From NCBI GenBank assembly GCA_964553615.1, contig CAZKMA010000013.1, positions 1 to 64,000 on the forward strand: a DNA stretch of 64,000 bases. Direction: 5' to 3'. Position 1 is the stretch's first letter, and every line of letters starts with the position of its first letter. A program made the translations under genes and the position numbers. Shown piece after piece: positions 24,569 to 33,173 of the stretch. The DNA comes from DATKUC01 sp964553615 (GTDB taxonomy: Bacteria; Spirochaetota; Spirochaetia; DSM-27196; DATKUC01). The notes beneath the pieces were generated by a model, which was not told the DNA's origin, searched no databases, and worked only from the letters and a program-made list of their open reading frames with translations.

Positions 24569-25990
24569 ATGAACTTCGATTGGTCGCTGTTCATCGATCT
24601 CGGCGTTATTTCTGCCGGCCTGCTGATTGCCACTTTCATACGAGCGCGCGTCAGGTTTTTTCAGCGCTATCTCATCCCGAATGCCCTGACGGCAGGCTTC
24701 ATCCTGTTGCCGTTCTATAACTTCGTTTTTCCCGCGCTTGGTCTGTCCAACTTGAGTCTCGGCCAGCTTGTCTACCATTTGCTCAGCATTTCCTTCGTGG
24801 CAATGACACTCCGCCGATCGAAACCCGCAGGTACATGGGGAGACAAGCGGATCTATGCCACGAGTGTTGGAATTCTCTCTCAGTATGCCTTGCAGGCTCT
24901 CCTCGGGCTCCTTATCACCTTCCTCTTCATGAAGACAATGATGCCGTCGCTTTTCCCGTCGTTCGGTTTCCTTCTGCCGCTCGGTTACGCCCTCGGACCC
25001 GGTCAGGCCTATGCAATTGGCCAGGGCTGGGAGGCCTTCGGATTTAAGGGCGGCGGCAGCGTCGGTCTTACCTTTGCGGCGTTTGGCTTTCTGTGGGCGT
25101 GTTTCGGCGGAATCTTTCTCGTCAACTACGGAATCCGCAAGGGCTGGCTCGCCAACAGGTTTGCCGACCGCCTGGAGAAGCAGGGAATCAAGACCGGTGT
25201 CTATGAACGCGGACAGGACCGACCCGTCGGTTCCTACTTGACCACTGAGACCGAGGCAATCGACTCAATGACATTCAATACCGCGGTCGTCCTGGTAGTC
25301 TATCTTCTGTCCTATCTGTTGCTGCGGCTCATAACGTATTTGCTCTCATTTGCCGGTCCTCTCGGTCACGACCTTGCGGTCAATCTGTGGGCAATCAGTT
25401 TCATTTTTGCGGCGCTTGTCGGGCTGGCGGTGAAGTTGGTCCTGGGAAAACTGAAGATCGAATACACCGTGGACAATCACACGCTGACGCGCCTTGCGGG
25501 GCTTTCGGTGGATCTCATGGTTGCCGCATCGATTGCTGCGATTTCGATTGTCGTGCTCCAGCACTACTGGTTACCGATGCTCGTTCTTTCTGTTCTCGGC
25601 GGTCTGGTCACGCTGGTTACCGTTCCGTGGATCTGCTCGCGCCTTTTTAAAGATCATCAGTTTCACCGAACGCTCATCATTTTCGGCGCCTCGACCGGGA
25701 CCCTGCCGACCGGACTCGCGCTTCTTCGTTCCATAGATCCGGACTTCGAAACTCCAGTGGCATCGGATTACATGTATGCAACGGGAATTACCTTCGTGCT
25801 GGCAATTCCGTTCATCCTTTCGATCAACCTGCCGGCGTACAGCGTGAGCCGTGGAGATCCGGTCTATTTCTGGTACGCGGTTCTGGTGTCTCTGGGCTAT
25901 CTGATTGTTGTTGGCGCCTCTTTTGTGCTGCTGGCCCGCTCGCGCGCCTTCCAGAGTGCAAACAAGGTCTGGCTGCACGACCCGGAGTAG
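24569..25990 (+). CDS. sodium/glutamate symporter-like membrane protein (GltS family)
   Basis: 473 residues, with about 11-12 hydrophobic segments. The layout, with an internal duplication and re-entrant-type strings such as GYALGPGQAYAIG (about 135-147) and FGASTGTLPTGLALL (about 370-384), matches the ESS/GltS glutamate:Na+ symporters. Glutamate as substrate is family knowledge, not shown here. GGGAGGA lies upstream of the ATG. The thioesterase gene follows after 2 bp, so both are probably one transcript. Confidence 0.78.
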   Translation: MNFDWSLFIDLGVISAGLLIATFIRARVRFFQRYLIPNALTAGFILLPFYNFVFPALGLSNLSLGQLVYHLLSISFVAMTLRRSKPAGTWGDKRIYATSVGILSQYALQALLGLLITFLFMKTMMPSLFPSFGFLLPLGYALGPGQAYAIGQGWEAFGFKGGGSVGLTFAAFGFLWACFGGIFLVNYGIRKGWLANRFADRLEKQGIKTGVYERGQDRPVGSYLTTETEAIDSMTFNTAVVLVVYLLSYLLLRLITYLLSFAGPLGHDLAVNLWAISFIFAALVGLAVKLVLGKLKIEYTVDNHTLTRLAGLSVDLMVAASIAAISIVVLQHYWLPMLVLSVLGGLVTLVTVPWICSRLFKDHQFHRTLIIFGASTGTLPTGLALLRSIDPDFETPVASDYMYATGITFVLAIPFILSINLPAYSVSRGDPVYFWYAVLVSLGYLIVVGASFVLLARSRAFQSANKVWLHDPE

Positions 25991-25992
25991 AC

Positions 25993-26466
25993 GTGAAAGA
26001 ACCTGTTCACAATCCATACGTTCAGCTGGGAGAGTACCGCTGTTTCGGATGTTCGCCGGATAACGAGCACGGTCTGCACATGGAGTTCTCCCGTGACGGA
26101 GAAGAGATCGAATGCAGGTGGGAACCTCATGCGCGATTCCAGGGGTATCCGGGCGTTCTGCATGGCGGCATCCAGGCAACGCTCATGGACGAAGCGGCAA
26201 GCTGGTTTGTCTATGCGGTCATCGGCACCGCCGGCGTGACGGCCGCACTTACAACCCGTTTTCTGAAACCCGTTTTCGTCGATCGGGGAACACTGACACT
26301 TCGCGCGCGGCTTGACCGGCGCGAGGGGCGAAGCGCCTTCATCCGGGTCGATCTGTCGGATGCCGGCGGAACGCTCTGTTCGACCGGCGAATGCGAGTAC
26401 GCGTTGTATTCCCCGGAAGTTGCGCGAAAACGGCTGAATTATCCGGGCCAGGATGCGTTCGGATAA
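25993..26466 (+). CDS. PaaI-type hotdog thioesterase
   Basis: 157 residues starting at GTG 25993, two bases after the transporter stop. Single hotdog fold with the HGGIQATLMDEAASW motif (catalytic-type Asp/Glu on the long helix) and TTRFLKPV on the following strand. Likely hydrolyses acyl-CoA thioesters. An N-terminal CFGCSPDNEHGLHM string with two cysteines is common in this subfamily. The link with the symporter is only positional. Confidence 0.85.
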   Translation: MKEPVHNPYVQLGEYRCFGCSPDNEHGLHMEFSRDGEEIECRWEPHARFQGYPGVLHGGIQATLMDEAASWFVYAVIGTAGVTAALTTRFLKPVFVDRGTLTLRARLDRREGRSAFIRVDLSDAGGTLCSTGECEYALYSPEVARKRLNYPGQDAFG

Positions 26467-26507
26467 AGCCTCCCCGCATCGAGGACGCGCCCGCATCAGA
26501 GTTCCTC

Positions 26508-26538
26508 TTGACCGCCACCGGGTTCTTGGGTGCATAAT
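26508..26538 (+). promoter_or_regulatory. possible promoter of pcnB
   Basis: TTGACC (26508-26513) and CATAAT (26533-26538) separated by 19 bp, which is slightly long. A short GGA ribosome site precedes the TTG start at 26581. Confidence 0.4.
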
Positions 26539-26580
26539 GGAACGAATTATCAATACCAGATGAATCTATAGGAAACCCCA

Positions 26581-27783
26581 TTGCTTGTCCGATATAAGAA
26601 GAATTCGAAGGGCTTGGCTGTCAAACAGGCCGAGATATACACGAAAGACGAACACAAGATTTCCGCGAACGACATCGATCCGGATGCTCTGAAGATAATC
26701 CGGCGCCTGCACGCGTCGGGGCACAGCGCCTACGTGGTCGGCGGTGCGGTACGAGATCTGATCCTGGGTAACAAGCCGAAAGACTTCGATATTGCGACCG
26801 ACGCTGCGCCGAGTCGAATTCGCAAGCTTTTTCGCAACTCGCGGATCATCGGCAGACGATTCCGACTCGTCCACATTTTCTTCGGTGATAAACTCGTAGA
26901 GGTGTCGACCTTCCGTGCGGAAAACTCCGGCGGGTTCATGAATGTGTATGGCGAAATCGAAGAAGATGTGAAGCGTCGGGATTTTACCATAAATGCGCTG
27001 TACTACAATCCCGAAGACGGGACAGTCCTGGACTACACCGGTGGAATACGGGACGTCAGGAATCGGAGACTTCGTCCGGTAATTCCTCTGAAACAGCTAT
27101 TTTCCGAAGACCCTGTCCGCATGATTCGCGCAATCAAGTATGGAGTGTCCGGCGACCTCAAAATGGGTTTTTCGCTGAAGCGTCAGCTCAAACGTACTGT
27201 AGCGGCGCTTGCCGAAACGCCGGCATCCCGCATGACCGAGGAGCTTTTCAAGATTCTTGCTTCCGGCAGGGCGTCGCGTATTTTCGAGCAGTGCGAGTTG
27301 TACGGAATGCTCAAGCACATGCTGCCGGCAGCGGATTCGCTGATCCGTGAGAACCGCACGTTTCGAGAAGAGTTCTATCGCACAATGGGCCTGCTCGATG
27401 AACTCGTGCAGGCCGGAGAAGCACGGAAGCAACGGCTCGTCGCCTATCTGTGCGCCGTCTACCTGTACACGGTGTCCCCGGTGGGAACAGTCGAGCGGAT
27501 TTCCTTCACCGATGCATTTGCCGACCTGAAGTTGTTCATTCGTCCCATGGTTCCCGCGAACAGGGACGTTGAGCAGGCGCTGGTTCATCTGATTCGACGC
27601 AGGAAGGTATACCGGAAGTTCGGAACGCTGGAGCGTCCGGACGGTGTGGAAGAAGAAGAGGCTCCGCACCGCCCGAAACCGCGCAGGAGAAAGAGACGGC
27701 GACCCGGGAAGGTCGCCGACCATGAAAATCCGCATAATTCGCCCGAGAGGGAAGCCCCGCGGGGTCTGACAGAGAACGACTAG
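26581..27783 (+). CDS. pcnB: poly(A) polymerase / CCA-adding-like nucleotidyltransferase
   Basis: 400 residues, start TTG 26581. Class II nucleotidyltransferase: GGAVRD at 54-59, catalytic D68-F-D70, then the RRDFTINALYY string that is usual in PcnB-type poly(A) polymerases, and the RMIRAIKY helix. The C-terminus is strongly basic (RPKPRRRKRRRPGK), as in PcnB, and would bind RNA. A CCA-adding role cannot be excluded because the families are close and no other cca gene is visible. Its stop TAG and the stop of the convergent gene share CTAG at 27780-27783. Confidence 0.87.
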   Translation: MLVRYKKNSKGLAVKQAEIYTKDEHKISANDIDPDALKIIRRLHASGHSAYVVGGAVRDLILGNKPKDFDIATDAAPSRIRKLFRNSRIIGRRFRLVHIFFGDKLVEVSTFRAENSGGFMNVYGEIEEDVKRRDFTINALYYNPEDGTVLDYTGGIRDVRNRRLRPVIPLKQLFSEDPVRMIRAIKYGVSGDLKMGFSLKRQLKRTVAALAETPASRMTEELFKILASGRASRIFEQCELYGMLKHMLPAADSLIRENRTFREEFYRTMGLLDELVQAGEARKQRLVAYLCAVYLYTVSPVGTVERISFTDAFADLKLFIRPMVPANRDVEQALVHLIRRRKVYRKFGTLERPDGVEEEEAPHRPKPRRRKRRRPGKVADHENPHNSPEREAPRGLTEND

Positions 27784-28970
27784 CTCTGAATTCTTTTGAG
27801 CAGATCCTCCGCCTTTGTCCGGAGATCTCCACTGTCCAGGTCCGCAACCATCTTCAGGTACGTGGTTGCCTCGTCGAACTTGTTGTCCGCGAACGCATTC
27901 ACACCCAACGCATAGTAGCTCAGCGGTTTCGTTGCTCCCTTCTTGAGCGCCGTCTTATAGTAGTAGTCGGCAAGCTGATAGTTGTGTTTCGCGTAATTGA
28001 TGAGTCCAAGGTAGTAGTATGGGACGTAGCTTGATTCCTGGAGGTTCAGGGCCTTTATAAGCGCCTCTTCCGCGACGCCGAGCTTGTTAGCGTTGTACTC
28101 GTCCATGCCTTCCTGCACGAGTCCACGGAATGATTTGCGGTTATCCACGTAGGAAACGAAGTCGGAAACCAGCTGGTCCTGGGACGCCCAGCGAAAGGCA
28201 GCCTGCTGGACGGCCTGGTCGTTCTCCTCAAGAGTGGCACCCGGCTTTAGCGCGCTCAACGAATCCCACAAAATGCGGTTGCGCATCTTGTCGGGGGTAT
28301 TCAGCAGATACCAGACCATGCCCCAGGATTGCGGGTAGAAGACATTAATGTCTTTCTTTGCGGTGTCTACACCTATCGTAAGGAGCTGGTCGAGTGTCAG
28401 CGGGAGCTCGGGGTTCTTTCCGGAAATAACGCTCTTCAGCGTATCGAGCCAGGAGAGATTTTCCTTGTAGACCATTGCCTTGAAGGTTGGATCGTAGACC
28501 GAGGATTCAAAGTACACGGCAAAACCTTCCCGCAGCCAGAGTGGAGGGTTTGCAATGAATGCCCGGAGGTACTGAATGAAGCTCTGATGGATTGCTGCCG
28601 GAGTCAGCTCCTGCCCCGCAACGAAGTACGCGTCCAGTTCACTTTTTTCCCGATCGGCATAGTGAAGATAGACGTAATTGGGCCGCGTTTCATTGATGAC
28701 CCGTTTCAGATATTGGTCGTATCGATCCTTCGTGGAAAAGATGTGTACCTTCAATTTTCCCTGAATGCCGGTCAGGTCGAAATGAAAATATGCGTTGAAT
28801 AATCGCAGCATCGCTTCAAGCCGATCCGAGACTGCCTGTGCATGATCCTGGCTTATTTCTGAGATGACACGATAGTGAGGGGAGTCGACTTCAAATGTCG
28901 GTACCGACTGCGCGAAACTCATGCCGGCGGTCACCAGCAGGAGCGCAATGGCCAACGTCAGTTTTTTCAT
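27780..28970 (-). CDS. exported peptidase-like protein with TPR repeats, catalytic motif lost
   Basis: 396 residues. A clear signal peptide (MKKLTLAIALLLVTAGMSFAQ) sends it to the periplasm. Residues about 25-260 resemble the gluzincin-like DUF1570/peptidase MA fold, including LREGFAVYFES after the usual metal helix. However, where HExxH is expected the sequence reads IHQSFIQY, so the catalytic glutamate and second histidine are missing. The C-terminal about 110 residues form TPR-like helix pairs (SYVPYYYLGLINYAKHN, PLSYYALGVNAFADN). A binding or scaffolding role in the envelope is inferred. Good ribosome site and a near-perfect promoter upstream. Confidence 0.75.
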   Translation of the reverse strand: MKKLTLAIALLLVTAGMSFAQSVPTFEVDSPHYRVISEISQDHAQAVSDRLEAMLRLFNAYFHFDLTGIQGKLKVHIFSTKDRYDQYLKRVINETRPNYVYLHYADREKSELDAYFVAGQELTPAAIHQSFIQYLRAFIANPPLWLREGFAVYFESSVYDPTFKAMVYKENLSWLDTLKSVISGKNPELPLTLDQLLTIGVDTAKKDINVFYPQSWGMVWYLLNTPDKMRNRILWDSLSALKPGATLEENDQAVQQAAFRWASQDQLVSDFVSYVDNRKSFRGLVQEGMDEYNANKLGVAEEALIKALNLQESSYVPYYYLGLINYAKHNYQLADYYYKTALKKGATKPLSYYALGVNAFADNKFDEATTYLKMVADLDSGDLRTKAEDLLKRIQS

Positions 28971-28991
28971 TCCCGAACCTCCATAACGACC

Positions 28992-29020
28992 ATATTATTG
29001 TGCGGTCCCGGCCGTGTCAA
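28992..29020 (-). promoter_or_regulatory. strong promoter of the TPR/peptidase-like gene
   Basis: Minus strand perfect TTGACA (29015-29020), 17 bp, TAATAT (28992-28997), followed by a GGAGG ribosome site before the ATG at 28970. Confidence 0.75.
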
Positions 29021-29039
29021 ATCTTTTTCTCTTGTACAC

Positions 29040-29933
29040 TTATTCAATTCTGCGGGGCTTGTAGCGAGGCATCTGAGCTACCGTGTCGATAACGACGTTC
29101 ATTTCGGCTATATGGATGCCGGTGAACCGTTCGATGCTCTCGACGATGTAGGTCTGAAGGTTGTGAACAGTTCCGGCCAGCGCGACTCCGAACGGTACCG
29201 CAACATGGAGCTCGAGTCGGTAGCCGTCGCCGTCGATCTTGACCGTGATCTTCTTGACCTCGGCTTCCAGATCGAATTCGTCGACGCAGTGGAGAATCAT
29301 CTGCGTCAGCGCCGACTCCGCGATTGTAACGGTCCCTTTCTGGCTGAATTCGGGGCGGACAACGGTCTTCTCGAACACGCGTTGCTTGTTGATTATTCCG
29401 AACCGCCGACGCAGGAAGATCTTGACCGAGTCCGCCATGAGGCGCGGATAGTTGCGCCGGACTTCGATTGCGGGGACCGGAATCACGTGCTTGCCCTGGG
29501 TCTGGCGGGAGTGCATTGCCGTGCTGATCTCTTCCGCCGTTGCAATGTCCTCTATTTTCACGGTTTTTGCAGGCGGCGGCAATTTGAGCGATTCGCAGAT
29601 CTTGTTTATCATGCCTTCGGAGGTGCCGAGCACAAGTATCCGCTTGAACTTCTGCCCTTCCAATGCGGTCGTAACCTGTCTGCGGTGTTCCCGATCGGTG
29701 AAGAGTGCAGTCTTCACTGCCGCGAGGTATGCCTGTTCCCGCTTCGCCGATCGTCCGGCGAGTATCTTTTGATCGCGGATCAGCAGCCCGTCGTCAACGA
29801 TCAGCTCGACTCCGTGTTTCTCCGCGACGAGACGGGCACGGAAGCTCTTGCCGGTTCCGCTTTTACCGATGAGCGCAATGACCTTCACGCCGCGGATTTT
29901 CCAGGTAAGTTTGTGGAGGAGATTGCGCATCAA
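29040..29933 (-). CDS. P-loop ATPase fused to Asp23/Gls24-like domain
   Basis: 297 residues. The N-terminus carries Walker A GKSGTGKS (23-30) and a region reading like a small kinase or AAA-type ATPase (VDDGLLI, RILVLGTSEGM). From about 195 to the end it matches the Asp23/Gls24 (DUF322) fold: VTIAESALTQMILH, VAVPFGVALAGTVHNLQTYIVESIERFTGIHIAEMNVVID. Asp23 proteins are usually stand-alone, about 120-180 residues, linked to envelope stress in Gram-positives. The fusion to a P-loop domain is the odd feature. Cytoplasmic. Function unknown; ATP-controlled membrane-associated scaffold is a guess. Confidence 0.78.
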   Translation of the reverse strand: MMRNLLHKLTWKIRGVKVIALIGKSGTGKSFRARLVAEKHGVELIVDDGLLIRDQKILAGRSAKREQAYLAAVKTALFTDREHRRQVTTALEGQKFKRILVLGTSEGMINKICESLKLPPPAKTVKIEDIATAEEISTAMHSRQTQGKHVIPVPAIEVRRNYPRLMADSVKIFLRRRFGIINKQRVFEKTVVRPEFSQKGTVTIAESALTQMILHCVDEFDLEAEVKKITVKIDGDGYRLELHVAVPFGVALAGTVHNLQTYIVESIERFTGIHIAEMNVVIDTVAQMPRYKPRRIE

Positions 29934-29959
29934 TCAAATGTAAACCGAGTTGGTCACAG

Positions 29960-31015
29960 TTACAAGAGAGCGAGTTTCATGGCCGCGGTCTCCAGGCGTT
30001 CGGGAAGCAGCGCATCGCGAACGGCATTTTCCCCGATGGCGCGCCGTATCTGCTCTGTCTGACTGGAGCTGATCGGGGCAGATACCGCGTGAAAACCCAG
30101 TACGGCGTCGAACTCCGGCAGGGAGTATCGGTAGGCGTGGAGAAAGTACCGGGATATCTCCCCGTCGGCGCCTCCGTACTTCCGATCACCGCAGAGCGGG
30201 TAGCCGTGTGCCGCCGCCTGCGCCCGGATCTGGTGAGTTCTCCCGGTCGTTATTCGGCAAAGGGCGAGCGTTCGTATCGGTACTGTGTCCGAGATCACGA
30301 GCGGCATTGCCGCGGTTCGCGCGGGTCGGCCGCCGTCCGCTTCACGCGACCCACTCGGTTTCGCAATCCGCGTTCTGCGGCTCGCTTCGTCTCGGACGAG
30401 CTCGTCATCCCATCGCACCGGCCCGGATAACCTGCCGCACAGGAGCGCGATATACAGTTTCTCGCACTCCTGTGACCGGAGATAAGAGGTGAATCTCCGT
30501 GCGCCTTCCACGGAAGCGGAGAAGAAGACCAGCCCGGAAGTATTACGGTCCAGCCGATTCAACGGACCGGGCCGAAAGCTGAGCGAATCCGCAATGGTGT
30601 GCGAGAGATAGTCCCGGACCTGTGCGTCGAGCGGTACCGTTTCTATGTCTCGATGCCCGCCTTGAACGGGAATGCCGCTTGGCTTATTCAGCGCCAGGAT
30701 GTGCGGGCCGTCGAAGACTATCATCTTTGCGATGGACCCCGGCGCATCGGCGGATATCGGTGCGCGGGCGTGCCGGATTCCGCGCGGCGAATCGGGAATG
30801 CCGGACAGGAGCGACGCCCGCACTTCAATGGCTGCATCCGGGTGAACGCGGTAGTTTGGTTTTATCTTTCGGCCATTCACTCGCACGTCTCCACTTCGCA
30901 GTGCCCGATAGATTCCGCTGAGAGGTACATGCTCGAGAACGCGCCGCAGTACCGCATCTATTCGTTTGCCGTCGTCGTCCCTGCCGGGAGTGATAGACCG
31001 GTATTCGGTCGCCAT
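29960..31015 (-). CDS. RluA-family pseudouridine synthase
   Basis: 351 residues from ATG 31015. N-terminal S4-like RNA-binding domain (IDAVLRRVLEHVP, SGDVRVNGRKIKP) followed by the RluA catalytic domain. The catalytic aspartate is in NRLDRNTSGLV, where the usual HRLDxxTSG has Asn in place of His. TGRTHQIRAQAAAHGYPLCGD is the second family signature. Probably modifies 23S rRNA (RluC/RluD-like), but the target base is not readable. A -10 like GATGAT ends 6 bp before the ATG, no Shine-Dalgarno; divergent from the DUF212 gene. Confidence 0.9.
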   Translation of the reverse strand: MATEYRSITPGRDDDGKRIDAVLRRVLEHVPLSGIYRALRSGDVRVNGRKIKPNYRVHPDAAIEVRASLLSGIPDSPRGIRHARAPISADAPGSIAKMIVFDGPHILALNKPSGIPVQGGHRDIETVPLDAQVRDYLSHTIADSLSFRPGPLNRLDRNTSGLVFFSASVEGARRFTSYLRSQECEKLYIALLCGRLSGPVRWDDELVRDEASRRTRIAKPSGSREADGGRPARTAAMPLVISDTVPIRTLALCRITTGRTHQIRAQAAAHGYPLCGDRKYGGADGEISRYFLHAYRYSLPEFDAVLGFHAVSAPISSSQTEQIRRAIGENAVRDALLPERLETAAMKLALL

Positions 31016-31021
31016 TTCGCT

Positions 31022-31050
31022 ATCATCGCATTTCCGTTCTGTCTTGACAA
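31022..31050 (-). promoter_or_regulatory. promoter of the pseudouridine synthase gene
   Basis: Minus strand TTGTCA (31045-31050), 17 bp, GATGAT (31022-31027), with the ATG 6 bp further. On the plus strand the same spot holds TTGACA (31044-31049), which may serve the divergent operon, but no good plus-strand -10 was found. Confidence 0.4.
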
Positions 31051-31080
31051 ATAGATAGGCCAACGACACACTTACGGTGT

Positions 31081-31560
31081 ATGCCGTCAAAAGCCGTCCT
31101 GTACCTCTATAGCCTCGTCAGCAGCCCGATATTCCTTGCAGCGTTCTTCAGCTGGTTCATTGCGCAGTTTCTGAAGGCCATTATTGAAGCAATAAGAAGT
31201 CGTTCTCGCAGATCCCGCGACATGGCAATGACACTCTTCTGGAAGACGGGCGGCATGCCGTCGAGCCACTCTTCGCTCGTTACCGCCCTTGCGACCGCAA
31301 TAGGGTTCGAATACGGCCCGAAAAGTCCGTTATTTACTCTGTCGCTGTTTTATGGGATACTCATTATCCGAGATGCGCTGGGGGTTCGCCGCGCAGCAGG
31401 CCTTCAGGCGCAGGCGTTGAATCGGCTCGGAGCCGAGCTCCACGAGCGATTTGGCATACGTTTCAAGGCAGTTAAAGAAGTTAACGGGCATACGGCCGCC
31501 GAGGTTTCGGTGGGCGTCCTGCTTGGATTTTTCATCGCGACAGCCTTCAGCATACTGTAG
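31081..31560 (+). CDS. DUF212 divergent PAP2-like membrane protein
   Basis: 159 residues, YuiD/DUF212 family: acid-phosphatase-like signatures GGMPSSHSSLV (about 58-68) and GHTAAEVSVG (about 137-146) with three to four membrane segments. Biochemical role in bacteria is not established. It is the first gene of a tightly packed run (gap 8 bp to the next gene) leading into rnfC-D-E-A, so it is likely co-transcribed with the electron-transport genes. Confidence 0.87.
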   Translation: MPSKAVLYLYSLVSSPIFLAAFFSWFIAQFLKAIIEAIRSRSRRSRDMAMTLFWKTGGMPSSHSSLVTALATAIGFEYGPKSPLFTLSLFYGILIIRDALGVRRAAGLQAQALNRLGAELHERFGIRFKAVKEVNGHTAAEVSVGVLLGFFIATAFSIL

Positions 31561-31568
31561 AACCGTTC

Positions 31569-33164
31569 ATGAAAGTGAAGCTCAGTCGTCCGGCGCAGTC
31601 TGTTCTGATCTCCGTCCTCGTCGCTGCATTTCTGCTGAGCGTCATAGCGTTTCTTTTTTTCCCTGCTCACTTCCAGAAGAACTCGGCCTGGCGAGGGTAC
31701 TACACCCTCGTTGTAAGTGATCGAGTGTCCAGTCGGCTCATCGTGGATGCGCTCTCGCGGGAAGGGCTTCAGGACGTGGTTGCAGCGTCGACCGCAACGG
31801 TAACATTCACCGATTTTTCCGGCATGCAGTCAGTTTCGATTTCCGATATTCCATCGCGGTTCGATCCGGTGGACCCCCGAATTGATCCGTTCATGAAGCG
31901 TGTCGGTGGCCTGTTTCACACCAGTGTGGACGGCAGGTCAATGCAGATACTCTACATCCCGCTGCGGAGTTCACTGACAGGGCTTCCAGGTCTCGGAATC
32001 GTCCGGGTGAACGCTCTCGTGCATCGGGCGCTCGATCCTCTCCACATCGACTGGCATATTCTTGAGTGGGACGGTCTCCGGCGGTTGCTGTTTGTGCTTT
32101 CCTTCGCACTATTCCTGACGCTGGTCGTTGTGCGTACGCGCCGGTATCGGCTTGCGGTGTTTCTGGGAGCTCTGCCCTGGCTCTCGGGGCCGCTGTCAGG
32201 TGGATATGGAGGATTCGCCGCATCCTGTGTGCTGCTCTTCGCGTGGGCATTTCTTCTCGAGGAGGCGGTCCCTGCCGCCGAACGAAAATCATTCGGCCGT
32301 GTTGCAGGCCACGAGACCGGTCGTTCCACTGCCGGTCTCGGCATCCGCATTGCATTCTACGCAACAGTTGCGGTTGTCGCTGCCGTTCTGCAGTATGATG
32401 CGTCGGAGGTCCTGGTGTCGCTCCTTCGCGTTATACCCGGCCTCGTGGGAACCGCATCGCTGGGATTCCTGATAGTCTGGTATGGCCGGCGAAGGCGTCA
32501 GTCACGCGAACATGCAACGTTTATTCCGGTGCGCATTCTGCAGCCTTCCATGCTGCGTGCAATTCGGGGCAGTTACACAACCGTTGTCCCTCTTCTGCTC
32601 TTTCTGTTGATTCTACCGCCCGTCCTGCTTCTTCTCCTTCCGGGAAGTTCTCAGGTATATGTGCCGCGTCCCGAGCCCGTGGCCGGAGTTCATGGTCTTG
32701 GCTGGTCCGATCTCGACCGCATCTGGAAACAGCGGGATTCGCGTGGCTTGCCCGATCTGTCGGACTACATTGCGCATCGCGCATACCAGGACGCCTTCCA
32801 GTATCATCGACCATTTGCCTTCCCGCACCCGGGTGAGGAAGTGACAATACCGCAGTACAACTTCGACGGGCGGACGGTGACCGAACACCCGCAGGTCATG
32901 CTTACCTTCACGCCCGCATGGTTCCGGCTCCAGATGCAGACCGGGAGCCGACTCCTTTCGCTGCTTGCCGCGCCCGGCGGTGCAACGCGTGTGGTGCGTG
33001 AGCCTGCAGGTCGGCTGTATTCCGACTACGCTGTGCTTGTACGCCACACGATCATTGTTCTATTCGTATTTCTGCCCTTTCTTGTGTCACTCATTCGCCT
33101 TTCAATGCAGATGCGATCCGGATTGCGGGATACCATTATCCGCAAGAGAAGACTCGAAGCCTGA
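31569..33164 (+). CDS. unknown polytopic membrane protein preceding rnfC
   Basis: 531 residues, not recognised. One N-terminal membrane helix (about 12-34) is followed by about 130 mostly hydrophilic residues, probably outside the cytoplasm. Then come about 6 further helices in the 170-370 region, a second hydrophilic loop (about 370-500) and a last helix before the basic C-terminus. No FMN-attachment SGAT-type motif, no cysteine cluster, no ATPase motif. It sits 9 bp upstream of rnfC and 8 bp downstream of the DUF212 gene, so it is likely an accessory part of the Rnf locus. It does not look like RnfG or RnfB. Confidence 0.75.
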   Translation: MKVKLSRPAQSVLISVLVAAFLLSVIAFLFFPAHFQKNSAWRGYYTLVVSDRVSSRLIVDALSREGLQDVVAASTATVTFTDFSGMQSVSISDIPSRFDPVDPRIDPFMKRVGGLFHTSVDGRSMQILYIPLRSSLTGLPGLGIVRVNALVHRALDPLHIDWHILEWDGLRRLLFVLSFALFLTLVVVRTRRYRLAVFLGALPWLSGPLSGGYGGFAASCVLLFAWAFLLEEAVPAAERKSFGRVAGHETGRSTAGLGIRIAFYATVAVVAAVLQYDASEVLVSLLRVIPGLVGTASLGFLIVWYGRRRRQSREHATFIPVRILQPSMLRAIRGSYTTVVPLLLFLLILPPVLLLLLPGSSQVYVPRPEPVAGVHGLGWSDLDRIWKQRDSRGLPDLSDYIAHRAYQDAFQYHRPFAFPHPGEEVTIPQYNFDGRTVTEHPQVMLTFTPAWFRLQMQTGSRLLSLLAAPGGATRVVREPAGRLYSDYAVLVRHTIIVLFVFLPFLVSLIRLSMQMRSGLRDTIIRKRRLEA

Positions 33165-33173
33165 AGAGGACCC

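Noticed and set aside
28875..30062. Open frame of 395 codons on the plus strand across the P-loop/Asp23 gene
   Set aside because: Opposite-strand shadow; the minus-strand frame has Walker A and Asp23 patterns.
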